The notes below the pieces were generated by a model, which did not search any database, was not told the origin of the DNA, and saw nothing but the letters and a program-made list of their open reading frames with translations. Shown piece by piece: positions 49,591-58,246 of a DNA stretch of 64,000 nucleotides. Source of the stretch: Bradyrhizobium betae (GTDB lineage: Bacteria > Pseudomonadota > Alphaproteobacteria > Rhizobiales > Xanthobacteraceae). The stretch is from contig NZ_CP044543.1 of assembly GCF_008932115.1 (NCBI RefSeq), forward strand, positions 3,416,501 through 3,480,500, in the 5' to 3' direction. Numbering within the stretch: position 1 is the first letter of the stretch; each line of letters opens with the position of its first letter. Both the position numbers and the translations under genes were made by a program.

Positions 49591-50451
49591 ATGCAATCTG
49601 CGGGCGGCGGCTGGGGCAACGGGCTTCTGGGCGTCATCATCTTCAGCGGCTCGCTGCCGGCGACGCGGGTTGCGGTCGGCGGCTTCTCCGCGTTGTTCCT
49701 GACCTCGGCGCGCGCGGTCATCGCGGCGCTGATCGGTTTGGCCGTGCTCGGCCTGCTTCGTCAGGTGCGACCGCAGCGGGGGGATCTCGTCTCGCTTGCC
49801 ATCGTCTCCATAGGTGTCGTGGTCGGCTTCCCGCTGCTGACCGCGCTCGCGCTTCAGCACATCACCTCGGCGCATTCGATCGTCTTCATCGGCCTCTTGC
49901 CGCTGTCGACCGCGATCTTCGCCGTGCTGCGCGGCGGCGAGCGGCCGAAGCCGATGTTCTGGCTGTTCGCAATTCTCGGCAGCGCCACGGTGGCGGGCTT
50001 CGCGCTGTCGAATGACGGCACGGCCTCACTCACCGGCGATCTCCTGATGGTCGCCGCGATCGTGCTGTGCGGCCTCGGCTATGCCGAAGGCGCCGCGCTG
50101 TCGCGCCGCCTCGGCGGCTGGCAGGTGATCTCCTGGGCGCTGCTGCTCGCCTTGCCGCTGATGCTGCCGGTCGCGCTTCTGACTTGGCCGCCGACATGGA
50201 GCGGCGTCGGTGCGCCCGCCTGGATCGGGCTCGCCTACGTCTCGATTTTCAGCATGTTCGTCGGCTTCATCTTCTGGTATCGCGGGCTCGCGAGCGGCGG
50301 CATCGCCCGCGTCGGTCAATTGCAACAGCTTCAACCATTCTTCGGCCTCGCGCTCGCCGGCTTCCTGCTGCACGAGCCGGTCGCATGGAGCATGATCGCC
50401 GCGACTGCGCTCGTGGTGGTCTGCGTCTTCTTCGCGCGGCGATATGCCTGA
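49591..50451 (+). CDS. EamA/DMT-family transporter
   Basis: 286 aa, about ten membrane helices in two EamA halves. The start LLGVIIFSGSLPATRVAV and the YVSIFSMFVGFIFWYRGLAS and LQQLQPFFGLALAGFLLHEP segments are typical. Probably exports an amino acid or similar amine, because the divergent regulator is of MocR type; inference. Confidence 0.88.
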   Translation: MQSAGGGWGNGLLGVIIFSGSLPATRVAVGGFSALFLTSARAVIAALIGLAVLGLLRQVRPQRGDLVSLAIVSIGVVVGFPLLTALALQHITSAHSIVFIGLLPLSTAIFAVLRGGERPKPMFWLFAILGSATVAGFALSNDGTASLTGDLLMVAAIVLCGLGYAEGAALSRRLGGWQVISWALLLALPLMLPVALLTWPPTWSGVGAPAWIGLAYVSIFSMFVGFIFWYRGLASGGIARVGQLQQLQPFFGLALAGFLLHEPVAWSMIAATALVVVCVFFARRYA

Positions 50452-50460
50452 GGCCGCATC

Positions 50461-51675
50461 TCACGCCTGTCCCATCACCGTCTTCGTCAGCGCGCCCCTT
50501 GCGAACTTCTTCAGCGGCATCGGCTTGCCGAACAGAAAGCCCTGCACGAGGTCGAAGCCGAGCTCGTTCGCGGATACGAGGTCGGCGCGACTCTCGACGC
50601 CCTCGGCGACGGCGCGCACGCCGTAGCCATGTGAAAGCTCGACGATGTGACGGCACACCGTGCGCTTGAGGCGGTCACTGCCGCTGCCGGTGACGAAGTG
50701 CCGGTCGGCCTTGAGCTTGATGAAGGGAATCTTGTCCAGATCCATCAGCGACGGCCAGTTGGCGCCGAGATTGTCGATCGACAGGCCGATATTGTGCAGG
50801 CGCACCTCGCGCGCGACCTCGGCAAGGAGATCGAGATCGCGGATCGCCTCCTCGCTGTCGATTTCGATCGTCAGTCCGCCGAAGGCCGGATGCGTCGGCA
50901 CGCGGCGGCAGAGATCGCGCACCGCCTGCGGCTCCTTCAGATACGACGCAGGCAGGTTGATCGACAGATCGACCTGGCTCTGCTGCTCCAGCAGATAGTG
51001 CCAGTCCTGTACGGCGCGCTCGATCACGAACTCCGAGAGGTCGCGCAGGTGCGGATCGTGCTCCTCAGGGATGAAATAGGCCGGCGGCACCACGCCCCAG
51101 GTCGGATGCCGCATCCGCACCAGCGCCTCGGCGCCGCAGCGGATCAGCGTGCGCGCGTCGATCTTGGGCTGGTACCAGAGCTCGAGCCAGCCGGCATGCA
51201 GGGCCTCGCCGACATGCACGGCCGGGCTCGGCGCCGGCTCGTCCGGTAGCAGCATCGCGACGCGATCGCGCAGCGTCTCCGCGGCAAAGGGCGTCGTCAG
51301 CGGCGGCAGCATCGCAAGGCCATATTCCTCGCCGACCTGCTGCACGGCCCTGACGATGATCGACTCGCGAGCGCCGACGGCCAGAACTTTGCCGTCGAAC
51401 GCACCCCGGACCAGCGTCTCCAGAAATTGTCCAGGCTCGATGCCGTCGGCGGCAATGCCGAGCAGGATCAGGTCCGGCAGGTCGCTCGTCAGCACGGCCT
51501 GCAGCTCGTCGGCGCTGGCGCATTCGCTGGTGACGAAGCCGAGATCCTCCAGCACCTCCGCGAGGAAAGCGCGCAGATGGCGCTTGCCGTCGGCGACGCA
51601 CGCGCGCGGCGTTACCTTTCGCCGACCGAAGGTCCTGGGCCTTCGTCCGGCGAGCTCAACAATTTCATCGTTCAT
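50461..51675 (-). CDS. Degenerate REC-EAL protein
   Basis: 404 aa from the ATG at 51675 (GGGAG upstream). The N-terminal receiver-like domain (about 24-145) lacks the phospho-acceptor: the place of Asp is Gly (LILLGIAADG, G73). The EAL domain (about 155-395) keeps LWYQPKID, GAEALVRM, N240 (SINLPASYL), E271 (IEIDSEE), K322 and AEGVES. The catalytic DDFG is DNLG (D301-N302). Loss of the second metal Asp suggests no c-di-GMP hydrolysis; it may bind c-di-GMP or a partner protein. No membrane segment. Confidence 0.87.
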   Translation of the reverse strand: MNDEIVELAGRRPRTFGRRKVTPRACVADGKRHLRAFLAEVLEDLGFVTSECASADELQAVLTSDLPDLILLGIAADGIEPGQFLETLVRGAFDGKVLAVGARESIIVRAVQQVGEEYGLAMLPPLTTPFAAETLRDRVAMLLPDEPAPSPAVHVGEALHAGWLELWYQPKIDARTLIRCGAEALVRMRHPTWGVVPPAYFIPEEHDPHLRDLSEFVIERAVQDWHYLLEQQSQVDLSINLPASYLKEPQAVRDLCRRVPTHPAFGGLTIEIDSEEAIRDLDLLAEVAREVRLHNIGLSIDNLGANWPSLMDLDKIPFIKLKADRHFVTGSGSDRLKRTVCRHIVELSHGYGVRAVAEGVESRADLVSANELGFDLVQGFLFGKPMPLKKFARGALTKTVMGQA

Positions 51676-52169
51676 CGCAAACCACTCCCGTTCCGCGACC
51701 GGTGTTAGCGAGGGGAGCAGTTTCAAATATGGAGGGCTTCAGCCGATCGTTGAATTATCTGGGTAACGTTAAAGCCCGCATCACGTCTAAAATTGTCCGG
51801 ATCTAGTTGCAGAAGTTTTTACGTCTGCCCGCGTGCCGGCGCGCTTGCGTGCGACAACCATACGAGATTTTCGTGCGGCACAGTTTTCGAGCGCGGCCGG
51901 GCGGTGTCCTGCAATTGGACGAAGCCACGCGCGCTTCGCCCAATTGAATAACGCGCACCTCAATTGCCTGTGCCTAGTCGTGCGGAACCGTACCGCCTGG
52001 CCGCCAGACTCATGTCACGTGATGCGCGCATGCTTCGGCGTGACGCGTGACGGATCAGTGACAACGCATCAGGGCGTGCGGGCGCAAATGTGAAGCACAT
52101 CACATGCGTATTGCTGCACCTGCGCTAATGCTCCGCGCAGCCGGTGGTGGGCTGTCGAGGATTACAGCT
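51676..52169. other. Spacer without a convincing gene
   Basis: About 500 bases. The first 130 upstream of the EAL gene are A/T-richer and may carry its promoter. The plus-strand frame 51833-52093 lacks a ribosome-binding site and has no recognisable domain. Confidence 0.45.
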
Positions 52170-52256
52170 ATGTCGATGCGGCGGATGATGCATTGGTGGT
52201 TCAGATTCGTGCTGTCAGGGCGATTTCTCGATCGCTTCCTGTGCCTGCCGCGTTAG
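52170..52256 (+). CDS. Possible 28-aa basic/hydrophobic peptide
   Basis: ATG at 52170 with GAGG nine bases upstream; product begins MSMRRMMHWWFRFVLSG and ends with three Arg-containing turns. It is basic with a Trp/Phe core, like small membrane peptides. It ends just before the convergent frameshifted gene. Only the ribosome-binding site and composition support it. Confidence 0.3.
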   Translation: MSMRRMMHWWFRFVLSGRFLDRFLCLPR

Positions 52257-52266
52257 CCGTGCGGTA

Positions 52267-53429
52267 TCAGGTCTGCCCGATCAATTTGCGAAACGCCGCC
52301 GCGCCATCCTGCACCGCGTCGCGTCCCTTCCAGGCCAGATAGGACAGCTTGCCGCCAAGCGTGTCGTGGCTGCGCAGCCGGCGTGAGCCGAGAATGTGTC
52401 CGACGTTGGAGGGGAAGCGGCTGACCTCGGCGGACACCAGCGCCGCGATCGCGTCCATCAATCGCTGCAGCCGGACACCCCATTCGCAACTCTCGATGCC
52501 GTCGATGCGGACCTTGAGCGCATATTCGGTGTCGTAGATTTCGGCGAGCAGGTCGCGGGCGACCAGCACCCGGTTGTGCCGGAGCGCAACCCTGAGCGCG
52601 AGGCGCTTGTCGTCGAGCCGGTCGAGCACCATGGCAACCACGCAGGCATAGGGCGTGGCGGCGACGTCGGCCGCGCTCTTGCTGGCGGCGGCTTTGGTGG
52701 CGAGGCGCACCAATTGCCATGACGTCTTCAGTCGCCGCGCCACCAGCGCCAGTGCGAACGGCAGCGCTTCGGGATTGGACTTCTTGAAGGCGTCGAGCTG
52801 CGCGGTGATCTGGGCAACCTGGCCGTCGTCGAACTTGGCGATCGTCGCGGGCAGCTTCTCGTTGTACTTCGGCAGCGCGTCGCCGGCGCGCAGCACCTGC
52901 TGCATCTTCCTGACGTCGTCGAAGGCGGTGCGCGATGCCGTGTACTGCGCGAGCTTGGCGCGCGCGAACTCGGTGCTCTCCGCTGATGCCAGGGTATTCT
53001 CGAGAACCTTGATGACCTTGGTCTGGAAGGTCGAGGCGGTCTTCAGCACTTCCTTCGGGTTGTTGGCTGCGACCTGGTCGTTGATCGCCTTGATGTAGTC
53101 GCGCGCCATGGTCGGCAGCAGGTCGCGGCAGATCCACTCCCAGATCGGGGTGAGCGTGTTGCGCGAAATCCGCCCCATGTTGGGATGCTCAGGCGCGCCG
53201 TCGATCAGCAGCAGCTCGAGCGGAGCGAAGAAGTAGCGTGAGGGCTGGTGGCGCGCGCCTGGGTCGATCCGTCCTTGCGGAACTCGGCGCGCAAGCGGGC
53301 CTGGACGGCGGCCGAGCCCGGCATGTCGATGCCGCACAGCTCGAGCCGCTCGAGCTCGCTGAGCAGACAGCTGCGCGACAGCGGCGTCAGCTTCTGCAAG
53401 AATTCCGATAGCTGGTCGATTTCGTTCAT
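52267..53429 (-). pseudogene. Hypothetical protein gene with a single frameshift
   Basis: The 5' part (53429 to about 53245) reads MNEIDQLSEFLQKLTPLSRS and on to RATSP. The sensible continuation (SRYFFAPLELLLIDGAPEHP to the stop at 52267) lies in another frame. Adding one base in the G run at 53242-53244 (C run on the minus strand) joins them into about 387 aa. The fused protein is soluble, helical and without a domain I know; it has FAPLELLLIDG and LAEIYDTEYALKVRIDGIES segments. It is either a recent loss or a homopolymer sequencing error. Confidence 0.7.
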
Positions 53430-53770
53430 GGCACGCAGTCTTCCGCAACGATTCCAGCAGACCTACCGGCCTAATGCGTGGAGGCATTTGCGCGCTCTCA
53501 ATTGTGACATAGAGAAGCAAGTCGCCGTTAATTTATCCGTAAAATCCGGGGCCCGCGGACTTCCGGTCTGGAGGCGACCGTTAAGGAGGCTTTTGCCTGA
53601 TTGCGCATAATTTGGGCAGATTTATCAACCCTGACATAGTCAGGGGTGCTGTCACACAAGCACAAATTGTGCCTATTTCAACTTTTTAGCACAAAACTGC
53701 CAAAATCACCGTAGTCTTACGGAGAAAAAAGTTAACCACAGAATGCCATGAGTTCCGCTAAACGAGTCAC
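53430..53770. other. Intergenic region upstream of the DHp-HTH gene
   Basis: About 340 bases, A/T-rich from 53600 on, without a gene. It holds the promoter of the following gene and a gcacaa-a-ttgtgc inverted repeat at 53660-53672. A partial gcacaa word recurs at 53689. Confidence 0.5.
53660..53672. promoter_or_regulatory. Inverted repeat gcacaa-a-ttgtgc
   Basis: Six-base perfect arms around one base, about 100 bases upstream of the HTH gene. It could be an operator; the regulator is unknown. Confidence 0.35.
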
Positions 53771-54385
53771 ATGGGGTCACAGAACGATACGGCCACTGAT
53801 TCGCGGCCGTCGGAATGGTTCGAAAGCAGCACCGCTCCGACCGAAGAGCTCGACTACGTTCGCCTGAACGCGGCTCGCGCCAAGGCCGCCGACGAAATGG
53901 CCGCCGCCATCGCCCGTGAACTCAACGGCCCCCTGACCGCGCTCCTGCTCTACATGGGTGAGATCAAGCATCACAGCGATCAGCTCGCGCCTGTGACGGG
54001 CGACCGTGCCTATCTGCAGCGGGTGATCGAGAATGCGCTGGCGCAGACCGAGCGCGTTTGCGGCGTGGTCAAGCAGCTTGCCGGTCCTCACAAGGCCGGC
54101 TTGCCGATCCCGTCCAGAGCCGATGACGCCGAAACGCAGGCCGCCCGTGCGCCGCAGCCGCAGCGTACGCCGAACGCGGAGTTGTCGGGCCAGAAGCGGC
54201 TGACCAAGCGCGAACGCGAGGTGCTGAGGCTGATCAGCGAGGGTTACTCGAACAAGCAGGGTGCGCTGCGGATGCAGATCAGTCCGCGCACCTTCGAGAG
54301 CCATCGTGCCGAGGCGATGCGCAAGCTCGGTGCGCGCAACACCGCGGACCTCGTCCGTGCGGCGCTGCTCTATTCGATCGACTGA
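53771..54385 (+). CDS. DHp-like domain fused to a LuxR-type HTH
   Basis: 204 aa. The N-terminal half (about 30-108) looks like a histidine-kinase dimerisation domain (AAAIARELNGPLTALLLYMG), but Arg (R49) stands where the phospho-acceptor His of AHEINQPL would be. No ATPase domain follows. After a Pro/Ala linker comes a LuxR-type HTH (about 143-204, LTKREREVLRLISEGYSNKQ and ISPRTFESHRAEAMRKLGA). It is probably a DNA-binding dimer whose state is set by another signalling protein. No receiver domain. Confidence 0.82.
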   Translation: MGSQNDTATDSRPSEWFESSTAPTEELDYVRLNAARAKAADEMAAAIARELNGPLTALLLYMGEIKHHSDQLAPVTGDRAYLQRVIENALAQTERVCGVVKQLAGPHKAGLPIPSRADDAETQAARAPQPQRTPNAELSGQKRLTKREREVLRLISEGYSNKQGALRMQISPRTFESHRAEAMRKLGARNTADLVRAALLYSID

Positions 54386-54441
54386 AGGTCTGTTCTTGCG
54401 CCGCCGCTGGCGGCGCAGGCCGGCTTCGAGGCCGCTTGCGT

Positions 54442-54690
54442 TCAGAGATAGTCTTCGGCGAAAGGACGCGCCCGCGAGCCGGGCCGCAGCGGCTTGATCG
54501 ATTCCTTCGGCGCGTTCGGGATGATCGTGATGGTCCAGCGCGGAGGGGTGCTCGATTCCTGCTCCAGCACCGAGCGCACGAAGCCTGTCACCGTCGACTC
54601 GCCTGCCTTCACCGTGGCCATCCGGCCGTTGAACTGGGCGATGCGGAAGCGGCGAACCTCTTTCTGGTCCGCGGTCTCATAGGTGAACAT
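54442..54690 (-). CDS. Small conserved hypothetical protein
   Basis: 82 aa from the ATG at 54690, with AGGAGGG six bases upstream. Reads MFTYETADQKEVRRFRIAQF and MATVKAGESTVTGFVRSVLE, then a Pro/Arg-rich tail. Likely a small beta-rich cytoplasmic protein. Function unknown. Same strand as the Hpt gene just upstream in transcription. Confidence 0.75.
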   Translation of the reverse strand: MFTYETADQKEVRRFRIAQFNGRMATVKAGESTVTGFVRSVLEQESSTPPRWTITIIPNAPKESIKPLRPGSRARPFAEDYL

Positions 54691-54788
54691 GGAAACCCTC
54701 CTGGTTTCCGGTGAATATCGCCGCCCATGATTAGCCATCTGTGAAAATCCCAAACCGTAGAAGTACGGCGGGTTTTGCACGCGTTTCG

Positions 54789-55187
54789 CTAGGCCTGCGG
54801 CTCCTGCACGCGCGCGGCGGCATAGGCGGCATCCATCCGGTCGAGGAGATCGCAGAATTCGGCTTCGCCGATCGCCTCTGCTGATGTCTCCAGCCGCAAC
54901 GCCAGCGCTGCCAGCCTGAGATAGCCGAACGTCCCGGCAGCGCTCTTCAGCGAATGCGCTTCGCGCGCGATCCTGGCGTGGTGTTGCGCGAGCGAGAGCG
55001 TGCGGAACAATTGCAGCCGCGCGCTGGTCTCGCTCCAGAACACGGCTCGAACTTCGCTAGCGCCGTCGTCGCCGATCTCGCGCACCAGCGCCTGGTATGC
55101 GCCCGGCTCGCGCGCGGGTTCGGCATCTAGCGCCTTTTGCGCAGGCGCAACGGTCACTTCAAACATGGCTTTGTCGATCTTGATCAC
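54789..55187 (-). CDS. Hpt-domain phosphotransfer protein
   Basis: 132 aa. Four-helix Hpt domain with the phospho-His in AREAHSLKSAAGTFGYLRLA. No kinase or receiver part, so it is a free phosphorelay carrier. The start is a GTG at 55187; an ATG at 55166 is an alternative. Possible partners within 10 kb are the stand-alone receivers at 57361-57828 and 63419-63922 and the CheA-REC hybrid. Confidence 0.85.
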   Translation of the reverse strand: MIKIDKAMFEVTVAPAQKALDAEPAREPGAYQALVREIGDDGASEVRAVFWSETSARLQLFRTLSLAQHHARIAREAHSLKSAAGTFGYLRLAALALRLETSAEAIGEAEFCDLLDRMDAAYAAARVQEPQA

Positions 55188-55322
55188 GGGTGGTCTGTCG
55201 CGCAGCCGGTCCGGCGCGAGGCACGCCTCATGTCTACGGCATTCGGATTTCAGTTCCGGTAGCAGGACAGCAGGTGTTTGCGGGCTCGCGTTAGCTGCCG
55301 GTTTACCACGCAGCCGTGGCGG

Positions 55323-56030
55323 TCAGCGCGCCCCGAGCAGCCGGTCGTACTGGCCCTTCACGGTGGCGTAACATTCGCACGCGGTCTGGCGCAGGCCTTC
55401 CAGGTTGAGGATCTGGATGTGCCCGCGGCTGTAGTGAATGAAATTCGCCTGCTGCAACGTATTGGCGACCAGCGACACGCTGTTACGCCGCGCTCCGATC
55501 ATCTGCGCCATCGCCTCCTGGGTCAGCAGCAGCCTGTAGTCACCCGACAGGTCGTGAGTGTGCAGCAGGCAGCGCGACAGCCGCGATTCCACCGGATGGG
55601 CGGCGTTGCAGCCCGCGGTCTGCTGGACCTGTGCGTAGACCGCCAGCCCGTGACGCGTGAGCAGCGTCCGCAGAGTGCTGCTCTGGTCGGCTATGACTCG
55701 CAGCCGGTCGAGGTCCATCACCGAGGCGGCGCCGGGAACCAGCACGATCGCCGTGTTCAGCGCACAGGCATCGCCCATCGTCGAGAGCGTACCGAGCAGG
55801 CTGTCGCGGCCGACCATGGCGACCTGCACATGTTCGCCCTTGGCGAGTTTCACCACCAGCGAGATGACGCCGCGGTGGGGAAAGTAGGCGCGCTTGAGCG
55901 TCTCGCCGGTTTCGACCAGGACCGCTTCATGCGGCAGATCAATTGTGCGCAGATGTGGGCGGATCAACTCGTAGTCGTCCGCCGACAACGCGGCCAGGAA
56001 TCCGTTGGATGGGCGCACTATCGTTTCCAA
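55323..56030 (-). CDS. Crp/Fnr-family transcriptional regulator (copy 1)
   Basis: 235 aa from a TTG at 56030 with GGGAGG five bases upstream. N-terminal cyclic-nucleotide-binding fold (about 12-130, with YFPHRGVISLVVKLAKGEHV and VGRDSLLG) and C-terminal HTH (about 165-225, LTQEAMAQMIGARRNSVSLVANTLQQ). No Fnr Fe-S cysteines at the N-terminus and no clear cAMP-binding Arg, so the signal is unknown. Paralogous to the next gene. Confidence 0.85.
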   Translation of the reverse strand: METIVRPSNGFLAALSADDYELIRPHLRTIDLPHEAVLVETGETLKRAYFPHRGVISLVVKLAKGEHVQVAMVGRDSLLGTLSTMGDACALNTAIVLVPGAASVMDLDRLRVIADQSSTLRTLLTRHGLAVYAQVQQTAGCNAAHPVESRLSRCLLHTHDLSGDYRLLLTQEAMAQMIGARRNSVSLVANTLQQANFIHYSRGHIQILNLEGLRQTACECYATVKGQYDRLLGAR

Positions 56031-56207
56031 AGCTGCCTCCCGTCTCGTCAGCGAAGCGGGTCTGCTGATCCCCCGCGCCGTCAAGTTCCATCATGTTCAC
56101 GTCGGGATATATTGGCAATTGGTACTTTGTTATCCGGGTAATTACGCAATCGTCAGATATGGCCTGTGTGCACGTCGGCATGCAGCCGGGAGCGTCCTCC
56201 GCCAGCG

Positions 56208-56927
56208 TCATTGCCGGATTCCGATCAAGGCTGCGTGGCGTGCCTTCACGACCGCATGACAATTACAGGACGTCGTCTCCAACGCGCGCAGGTCGATGAT
56301 CTCGATCTGGCCGCGGGTGTAGTGAATGATTCCGGCGCGCTGGAGTGCGTTTGCGACGAGGGAAATCGCGTTGCGCCGTACGCCCATCATCTGCGCCAGT
56401 GTCTCCTGAGTCAGCGGGAGGATTTTGCTGTCGGACAGGTCGCGGGCGCGCAACAGCCAGCGCGCCAGTCGGGCTTCGACCGGATGCAACGTGTTGCAGA
56501 GCAACGATTGCTGCGCGTGCGCGAGCATGACTTGTTCATGGCGAACCATCAGGTTGCGAAACTGTGCGCTTGCGGCGGCGACCGCGCGGAAAGCCGCAAT
56601 TTCCAGCATGGCAGCAGCGCCTGGGAACAGCACGATGGCGTCCGCCGGAGCGACGCCATCGGCGAGTGCCGCTCCGCCGCCCACGACGCTGTCGCGGCCC
56701 AGCATGGCAATCTCGATCATCTGTCCCTCGGAAAGGCTCACCGTGATCGAGACGGATCCGCTGTGCGGGAAGTAGACGTGGCGTAACGTCGCGCCCGCTT
56801 CTCCCAAGGCAGTCCCCCTGACCAATTCAACCGTCGCAAGATAGGGGCGCAGCAGATCGAAGTGTGCCACGTCGAGCATTTGCAGCAACTGGTTTGGCGG
56901 CTGGCTTGCGCTCATGCAGAGATTCAT
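56208..56927 (-). CDS. Crp/Fnr-family transcriptional regulator (copy 2)
   Basis: 239 aa (ATG at 56927; ATG at 56915 also possible). Same layout as copy 1: YFPHSGSVSITVSLSEGQMI, LGRDSVVGGG, and HTH LTQETLAQMMGVRRNAISLV. Lacks Fnr cysteines. The two genes are tandem on the minus strand with about 180 bases between, so they are not clearly one operon; each probably has its own promoter. Near the HTH-fusion and Hpt genes, this forms a small regulatory cluster. Confidence 0.85.
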   Translation of the reverse strand: MNLCMSASQPPNQLLQMLDVAHFDLLRPYLATVELVRGTALGEAGATLRHVYFPHSGSVSITVSLSEGQMIEIAMLGRDSVVGGGAALADGVAPADAIVLFPGAAAMLEIAAFRAVAAASAQFRNLMVRHEQVMLAHAQQSLLCNTLHPVEARLARWLLRARDLSDSKILPLTQETLAQMMGVRRNAISLVANALQRAGIIHYTRGQIEIIDLRALETTSCNCHAVVKARHAALIGIRQ

Positions 56928-57360
56928 CCGGTGCGTTCATCGACAAATCGATGCCGCGCATCTCTTCGTGATCAAGTTGCACAGCTATTCAACCATATTG
57001 TAAAGGTTGTAGTGCCGTTCATATACCCGTTGGAGGGCAGACAGGCCGTCGCATTTACGGCGGAAATGAGAACGGCGCGCTGATCCGCTCATGAACGCGG
57101 AGCGCCCATCCCGCTCTGATCGGCGGGACAAAGCGGCAAGGGGGCCATCATGAGCAGGAACCATCGCATCCGTGCCGTCATCGGGCATCGGCCGACATTT
57201 GCGGCCATACTTCTCAAGCGAAGCATTTCAATCATCAGGGACTGGTCTGCAACGCGGGTTGTCGGCGCCGCGAATGTCGCATCCCCTCTCCACAATTTCT
57301 CGACGCGGCCGGCGACGTTTGCGGCCATCAATGTTTCGATTCCAGCCAGAGGAGAACGGC
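56928..57360. other. Intergenic region with a repeated word
   Basis: About 430 bases between divergent genes. gacatttgcggccat (57194-57208) and gacgtttgcggccat (57314-57328) are near-identical direct repeats 120 bases apart. Frames are open on both strands at 57089-57391, but none has a good ribosome-binding site, and I do not call a gene. Confidence 0.45.
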
Positions 57361-57828
57361 GTGCCCCACGGTTCAATTTTTGAATCGCCAAAACGGGAAG
57401 CTCAAACGGGGACGGGAGATCTGCACCATATTCTGGTTGTCGACGACGATCCGATGGTGTGCATGGCCATCGAGATCTATCTCCAGCGGAATAATTTCCA
57501 GGTGACGATCGCCGAAGGAGGAGAAGCCGGATTACGCGCTCTCGAAAACGGGCGGTTCGATCTCATGATGATCGACATTTTCATGCCCCACATGCGAGGT
57601 TTCGAGTCGATCCGGATCTTTCACGAACGCGCGCCGGCCATTCCGCTCATCGCGATGTCCGGCTACGCTTTCGCAAATTTGAACTCGCCCGCGCCCGACT
57701 TTCTCCGTATGGCGCTGGAGCTCGGTGCGGCGCGTTGCCTTCGCAAGCCGTTTACGCCGGATGCATTGCTCGCCGTCATCAATAACTGCCTCGCCGAGCA
57801 CCGGGCCGCCGCCGCGCGATTGGGTTAG
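57361..57828 (+). CDS. Stand-alone response regulator receiver
   Basis: 155 aa from a GTG at 57361 with AGGAG seven bases upstream. CheY-like fold: acidic pair HHILVVDDDPMV, phospho-acceptor D72 in MMIDIFMPHMRG, the switch Ser in IAMSGYAF and Lys in CLRKPFTPDAL. No output domain, so it passes phosphate or binds a target. Upstream of the che operon on the same strand, 418 bases away. Confidence 0.88.
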   Translation: MPHGSIFESPKREAQTGTGDLHHILVVDDDPMVCMAIEIYLQRNNFQVTIAEGGEAGLRALENGRFDLMMIDIFMPHMRGFESIRIFHERAPAIPLIAMSGYAFANLNSPAPDFLRMALELGAARCLRKPFTPDALLAVINNCLAEHRAAAARLG

Positions 57829-58246
57829 CGCGTTATCAATCGCGGCTTCGGCGCGACAAGTTTCCGTTTACCGCAATCGCAGGTCCTGCGGACTCTGGCG
57901 GGCGAGCAGCAGGCGGTCGTGTGAGCGACCCTGATTGCGCGTGATTTGATTCAATTCGCGCGGTCCGTGCATATGCTGCCGCAATGACAGGAGTTTTCGC
58001 GCACGTCGTAACGTCGTTATCGGAGCGTTTACCCAGGGCATCCGATGCGTGAGACGTCGCGGGGCTCTTGCCGGAAAACGCTATCGCATGCGGTCGAACG
58101 GCAAACTTCTCTTCAATATCCGTATTAGCACGGAGGCTGAAATTAACGGGACCGTGAAAGGGGATGTCTAACGATCCAGACGAGGACTTCCGTCTGATCC
58201 AGCTGCGGCACAGGCATCGAAGTCCAGCTCAGTTAAGGCGTAGCTC
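57829..58246. other. Leader region of the che operon
   Basis: About 418 bases, mixed composition, no convincing gene. Probably holds the che promoter. A 36-codon frame from 58164 runs into the cheA start but its ribosome-binding site is too close. AAGGCG precedes the cheA ATG. Confidence 0.45.
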
